A DNA stretch of 64,000 bases, from contig JBOEHE010000053.1 in NCBI GenBank assembly GCA_050633785.1, positions 1 to 64,000 of the forward strand, in the 5' to 3' direction. The stretch's first letter is position 1; each line of letters starts with the position of its first letter. A program made the translations under genes and the position numbers. Positions 60,937-64,000 of the stretch are shown here, in pieces. Origin of the DNA: CALKZN01 sp050633785. Lineage in GTDB: Bacteria > Pseudomonadota > Gammaproteobacteria > Arenicellales > Arenicellaceae. Under the pieces are notes generated by a model. The model was not told where the DNA came from. It worked only from the letters and a program-made list of their open reading frames with translations, and searched no databases.

Positions 60937-62118
60937 ATGAATGACAATAATCGGTCTAAGTACAGGCCAGCGACAAATGCCATCAGGGCGGGCTTTGAGC
61001 GTACAAACCAACAAGAACATTCTGAGGCGATATTTACGACGTCGAGCTTTGTGTTTGATTCGGCTAAGCAGGCAGCTGACCGCTTTTCTAATGCAGAGCC
61101 CGGCAATGTGTATTCTCGTTTTACCAATCCCACTGTACAGCAGTTTGAAAGGCGTTTAGCTGCTATGGAAGGGGGAGAGTCTTGTGTGGCAACTGCATCG
61201 GGTATGGCGGCAATTATGACCATGTGTCTGGGTTTGTTGCAGGCTGGTGATCATGTCGTGTGTTCTTCGGGATTGTTTGGTACCAGTAAACTGTTATTTA
61301 CCAACATATTGAGTCGTTTTGGTGTTGAGTTTGATTTTGTTGATTTAAACGATCTTGCCGCATGGCAAGAAAATGTTCGTGAAAACACCAAATTCGTTTA
61401 TTTTGAGACGCCTACTAACCCATTAACTGAAATTGTGGATATCAGGCAGATAAGCGATTTGGTGAAATCGATTAATTCAGAAACCCTGGTGGTGGTGGAT
61501 AATTGTTTTTGTACCCCGGCTTTGCAGCAGCCATTAAAGCATGGGGCGGATATCATCATTCATTCTGCCACTAAATATCTGGATGGCCAGGGGCGTTGTG
61601 TTGGTGGTGCGATAGTCGGTGATAAGTATTGGGTTGGTGAAAAGATTTATGGGGTCTTGCGTACAGCTGGGCCGAGCATGAGTCCTTTCAATGCCTGGGT
61701 GTTTTTGAAGGGCTTGGAAACATTGTCTCTGCGCATGGAAAAATCATCGAATAATGCTCAGATTTTGGCAGAGTATCTGCTGAAGCATCCGCAGGTTGAT
61801 AATGTTTATTTCCCAGGTTTGCCTGATCACCCTCAACATGATTTGATTGGAAGGCAACAGTCTATGCCTGGTGGGATTGTTTCATTTGAGGTGAAGGGCG
61901 GTCAACAAGCGGCTTGGGATCTAATTGATCGAACTGAGCTGTATTCAATCACTGCTAATTTGGGTGATACTCGCTCAACAATTACTCATCCGGCCACAAC
62001 AACTCATGGCCGATGGACACCAGAAGAGCGCCAAAAAGCAGGTATCCTTGATTCTTTGGTGCGTATTTCAGTGGGTTTAGAGGATGTGGTCGATTTGATC
62101 GAAGATTTGCGCTTTTAG
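60937..62118 (+). CDS. metZ: O-succinylhomoserine sulfhydrylase MetZ
   Basis: A 393-residue pyridoxal phosphate enzyme that makes homocysteine directly from O-succinylhomoserine and sulfide. Lys213 in HSATKYLDGQGR binds the cofactor. YSRFTNPTVQQFERRLAAME is the family N-terminal motif, and GDTRSTITHPATTTHG near the end is the substrate end pattern. Its place after purF is that of Pseudomonas. It ends ahead of a strong terminator. Confidence 0.94.
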   Translation: MNDNNRSKYRPATNAIRAGFERTNQQEHSEAIFTTSSFVFDSAKQAADRFSNAEPGNVYSRFTNPTVQQFERRLAAMEGGESCVATASGMAAIMTMCLGLLQAGDHVVCSSGLFGTSKLLFTNILSRFGVEFDFVDLNDLAAWQENVRENTKFVYFETPTNPLTEIVDIRQISDLVKSINSETLVVVDNCFCTPALQQPLKHGADIIIHSATKYLDGQGRCVGGAIVGDKYWVGEKIYGVLRTAGPSMSPFNAWVFLKGLETLSLRMEKSSNNAQILAEYLLKHPQVDNVYFPGLPDHPQHDLIGRQQSMPGGIVSFEVKGGQQAAWDLIDRTELYSITANLGDTRSTITHPATTTHGRWTPEERQKAGILDSLVRISVGLEDVVDLIEDLRF

Positions 62119-62192
62119 ATTGAAGTTTTGGTTTTTCAGTGTTCTTTATAATAAAGCAGAGATGCTGCCCTCAAAACTGAGCAATCTTAAGT

Positions 62193-62221
62193 AAAAAACG
62201 CCGCATGCTGCGGCGTTTTTT
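62193..62221 (+). terminator. bidirectional intrinsic terminator after metZ
   Basis: AAAAAACGCCGCA, a short TGC loop and TGCGGCGTTTTTT form a strong hairpin with A and T tracts on both sides. It can end both metZ and the convergent outer-membrane gene. Confidence 0.92.
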
Positions 62222-62252
62222 AATGTCACTATTAGTATGGTGTTGGGTTTTA

Positions 62253-62852
62253 TTAGAACTCAGCTATGCCATTCAGTGCAAAAATTCCAAGATCCAAGTC
62301 GCCAACAGTGCTTGAATATTCCAGTTCAAGTGCTCCCCAGTGACCCATTTTTAAGCCCAAGCCGCCACCAAAGGAAAAATTGACGTCATCCTGAGTTTCG
62401 AGTTTGCGTCCACCATTGCTTACTAAGTCAACGCTGGCATATGATAGTCCGCCTTTTAATTTGAAGTATAGTTTGCCTGCTGAGCGGTAAGACATGTGGG
62501 CGTTTAGAATGTCTGCTTGCCATTGGCCAACGATACCGCCGCTGTTTACATCGCCATCAGCTGAAGGCAAAATTTCAAACTCTAAGGTGGATGAACCATT
62601 TAATCCAACGGGGCGAGCAAAGTGGTAGCCGAGTATCAAGCCAACGGCAGTTGCTTCGTCATAACCGTTATTTAAATTGCTGACTTGTGATATTTCAACG
62701 CCGTCATTTGATACTTGAGCAACTTTGATGCCTACCATCCATTTACCGGGTGCTGATTTGCCAAAGAACGTTCCGTTATTGTCATCAGCGGCATAAGCGC
62801 TTACTGATAAGCAAGCGACGCTGGCAACAAGAATTGTTATTAGTTTTTTCAT
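62253..62852 (-). CDS. small outer membrane beta-barrel protein
   Basis: A 199-residue protein from the ATG at 62852, which has GAGG six bases upstream. A signal peptide (MKKLITILVASVACLSVSAYA) is followed by alternating strands (LGYHFARPVGLNG, FSFGGGLGLKMGHWGALELEY) and a final Phe (GIAEF), as required by the outer-membrane assembly machine. This layout fits an eight-stranded OmpA/OmpW-like barrel. The specific family and role are not known. Confidence 0.75.
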   Translation of the reverse strand: MKKLITILVASVACLSVSAYAADDNNGTFFGKSAPGKWMVGIKVAQVSNDGVEISQVSNLNNGYDEATAVGLILGYHFARPVGLNGSSTLEFEILPSADGDVNSGGIVGQWQADILNAHMSYRSAGKLYFKLKGGLSYASVDLVSNGGRKLETQDDVNFSFGGGLGLKMGHWGALELEYSSTVGDLDLGIFALNGIAEF

Positions 62853-63154
62853 AAATATCCTCATCGTACATAAACGGCCATGGATACAGTGACAGATATT
62901 TAAGAAATGTCTGTTTTGCAGATAGCCGGTGAACAGTGTTAATCATCCGAGCAAAAATAGTCTCACCTTTATGGTGGTATATTGCTTTTACTCGCTTTAA
63001 ACTCACAGGTAAAATGTAACTATAACTAGATACACTAAACAACTTGCTAAGAGTATAGCAAATAATATGTAAATTCAATGTATTATATGCAACTGTTCGG
63101 GTAAATTATTGTAAGTGGGTATTCTGATGAACTCGTTAACATCACTGCGCTGAG
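62853..63154 (+). other. intergenic region before ftsB
   Basis: A 302-base AT-rich gap between divergent genes. An inverted repeat TTGCTA-N6-TAGCAA lies at 63044-63061 and is followed by TATGTA at 63066, a possible promoter. A nine-codon frame MNSLTSLR-stop (63127-63153) ends one base before the ftsB start and could couple its translation. Nothing else is supported. Confidence 0.4.
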
Positions 63155-63463
63155 ATGAAATCTAAAAATATTATAATGACCGTACTTGCGGTGTTGCTGT
63201 TTGTCAGCCAGATAAAACTCTGGTTTGGTGATTATGGTGTTGTTCGTTTGTCATCGCTGAAGAATGAGTTGGAGCAGCAAGTCATTGAAAACAACCGTTT
63301 GATTAAACGTAATGAAACTTTGAATGCTCAAGTGGAAGAGCTAAGAGAAGGCAAAGAGGCTCTGGAGGAGCGTGCTCGAAGTCAATTAGGCATGATTAAA
63401 GATGGGGAGGTCTTTATCCAGGAAATGCAGTCAGAGCAAAGCCCAGAGGCTCAAAAACCATAG
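63155..63463 (+). CDS. ftsB: cell division protein FtsB
   Basis: A 102-residue bitopic protein. A short cytoplasmic start and a membrane helix (5-24) are followed by a coiled coil LKNELEQQVIENNRLIKRNE and the conserved LEERARSQLGMIKDGEVF end. It joins FtsL and FtsQ in the divisome. In many relatives it lies behind eno. Here it stands alone after an outer-membrane gene. Confidence 0.92.
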   Translation: MKSKNIIMTVLAVLLFVSQIKLWFGDYGVVRLSSLKNELEQQVIENNRLIKRNETLNAQVEELREGKEALEERARSQLGMIKDGEVFIQEMQSEQSPEAQKP

Positions 63464-63504
63464 GCTTTGCGTTATTGACTATTCCTGAAATATATCGTGT
63501 CCGA

Positions 63505-64000
63505 TTATGTAAGTTCGGTGATTTTCACTGTGTGTTTTATGTCCCAGTCTAAAGCTGCTTCTTGGCTGGCAGTGCTGACGTTTAAACTGACAAGGAGCAA
63601 TGTGTCGCCATCGTCAGGGAGAGTTTGGTCGACAACCTGACCAATTTTTTTGTTTTCAACCGGATTGATAATATTCTTGCCAATTAAATCTTTGTCAATG
63701 TATGTCTGTTCAGTGGTTAGTGTTGCTAAAAAGAGCCGTTTTTTAGCTTTGCCTAAATAGTGCATTCGAGCAACAATTTCCTGCCCAGTGTAGCAACCTT
63801 TTTTGAAATTAACCGCTTCAAGTAAGTCCAGGTTGAGGGCTTCAGGAGTGAATTCCCCAGTAGTGCTTGGGTACAGTCGAGCTATTCCATGTTGGATGTT
63901 GCGTTGCTGCCAGCTTAGATGTGATGCGCTTTGTGCCGCCATTCCATTGGTTGGTGAGGTTGATAGTAGAAGTGCTTCACTCTTTTGTGTTGATAGGTTT
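63505..64000 (-). CDS. ygfZ: tRNA-modifying protein YgfZ (5' part beyond window)
   Basis: A partial gene. The frame stays open through the right window edge, upstream of the internal Met at 63942. The C-terminal part carries the folate-binding signature FKKGCYTGQEIVARMHYLGK, with the conserved Cys, and a barrel end. YgfZ helps repair or assemble iron-sulphur clusters needed for tRNA thiolation. About half of the protein is visible. Confidence 0.9.
   Translation of the reverse strand, partial: NLSTQKSEALLLSTSPTNGMAAQSASHLSWQQRNIQHGIARLYPSTTGEFTPEALNLDLLEAVNFKKGCYTGQEIVARMHYLGKAKKRLFLATLTTEQTYIDKDLIGKNIINPVENKKIGQVVDQTLPDDGDTLLLVSLNVSTASQEAALDWDIKHTVKITELT

Noticed and set aside
1..64000. CRISPR arrays, insertion sequences, rRNA or ordinary tRNA genes
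   Set aside because: I saw no regularly spaced repeats, transposase motifs or tRNA cloverleaf other than the tmRNA end.

Overview
The window is a bacterial chromosome segment with a nearly complete prophage on the left (about 1 to 36.3 kb) and conserved housekeeping genes on the right (36.3 to 64 kb). The order smc-zipA-ligA, followed by leuC-leuD-leuB-asd-fimV-truA-trpF-accD-folC-dedD/SPOR-cvpA-purF-metZ, is the Pseudomonas-type arrangement. The host is therefore a gammaproteobacterium of the Pseudomonadales/Oceanospirillales kind. The sequence does not allow a species call.

Prophage. The element abuts the 3' end of an intact tmRNA gene (ssrA, minus strand, 36315-36678), a classic integration target. 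The left end, integrase, main repressor and replication genes are not in the window, and it opens inside a leftward DUF4145 gene. An early operon (541-4863) of small proteins carries a DNA methyltransferase, an HNH-like protein, a RusA-like resolvase split over two reading frames, a DUF3310 protein and a Q-type antiterminator. Directly after Q come a strong promoter and an intrinsic terminator, laid out like lambda pR'-tR'. The late region (5000-25.2 kb) combines a lambda-type head (Nu1, gpA, gpW, gpC, gpD, gpE) with a Mu-type contractile tail (DUF2635, sheath, tube, frameshifted chaperone, tape measure, gpN, gpP, gp45, PAAR, gp46, gp47, gp48, fibre). The portal gene sits among the baseplate genes instead of beside the terminase.

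Lysis and accessory genes. Holin and an M15 endolysin (25.2-25.9 kb) are followed by two lipoproteins, two further small membrane-linked proteins, a secreted HNH nuclease and an alpha/beta hydrolase. After that come a leftward membrane coiled-coil protein, an SOS cassette (umuD-umuC-SRAP) behind a palindromic operator, a leftward mini-RHS toxin with a probable immunity gene, a small gene plus a degenerate ImmA/IrrE protein, and a C-terminal J-domain protein next to the attachment site. These genes are the likely lysogenic-conversion, defence or superinfection-control cargo.

Host region. After tmRNA come a PhyH-type dioxygenase and queF (both leftward), then smc-zipA-ligA (chromosome structure, division, ligation), an unknown leftward gene, leucine biosynthesis leuCDB with asd, fimV, truA, trpF, accD, folC, a SPOR protein, cvpA, purF and metZ, which ends at a strong terminator. 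A leftward outer-membrane barrel protein, ftsB and a partial ygfZ close the window.

The most interesting points are the chimeric virion with a displaced portal, the split-frame RusA-like gene, the Q/pR'/tR' switch, the secreted nuclease cassette, the RHS toxin pair and the operator-controlled SOS cassette. All functional calls are from sequence reading only. No database search was run.
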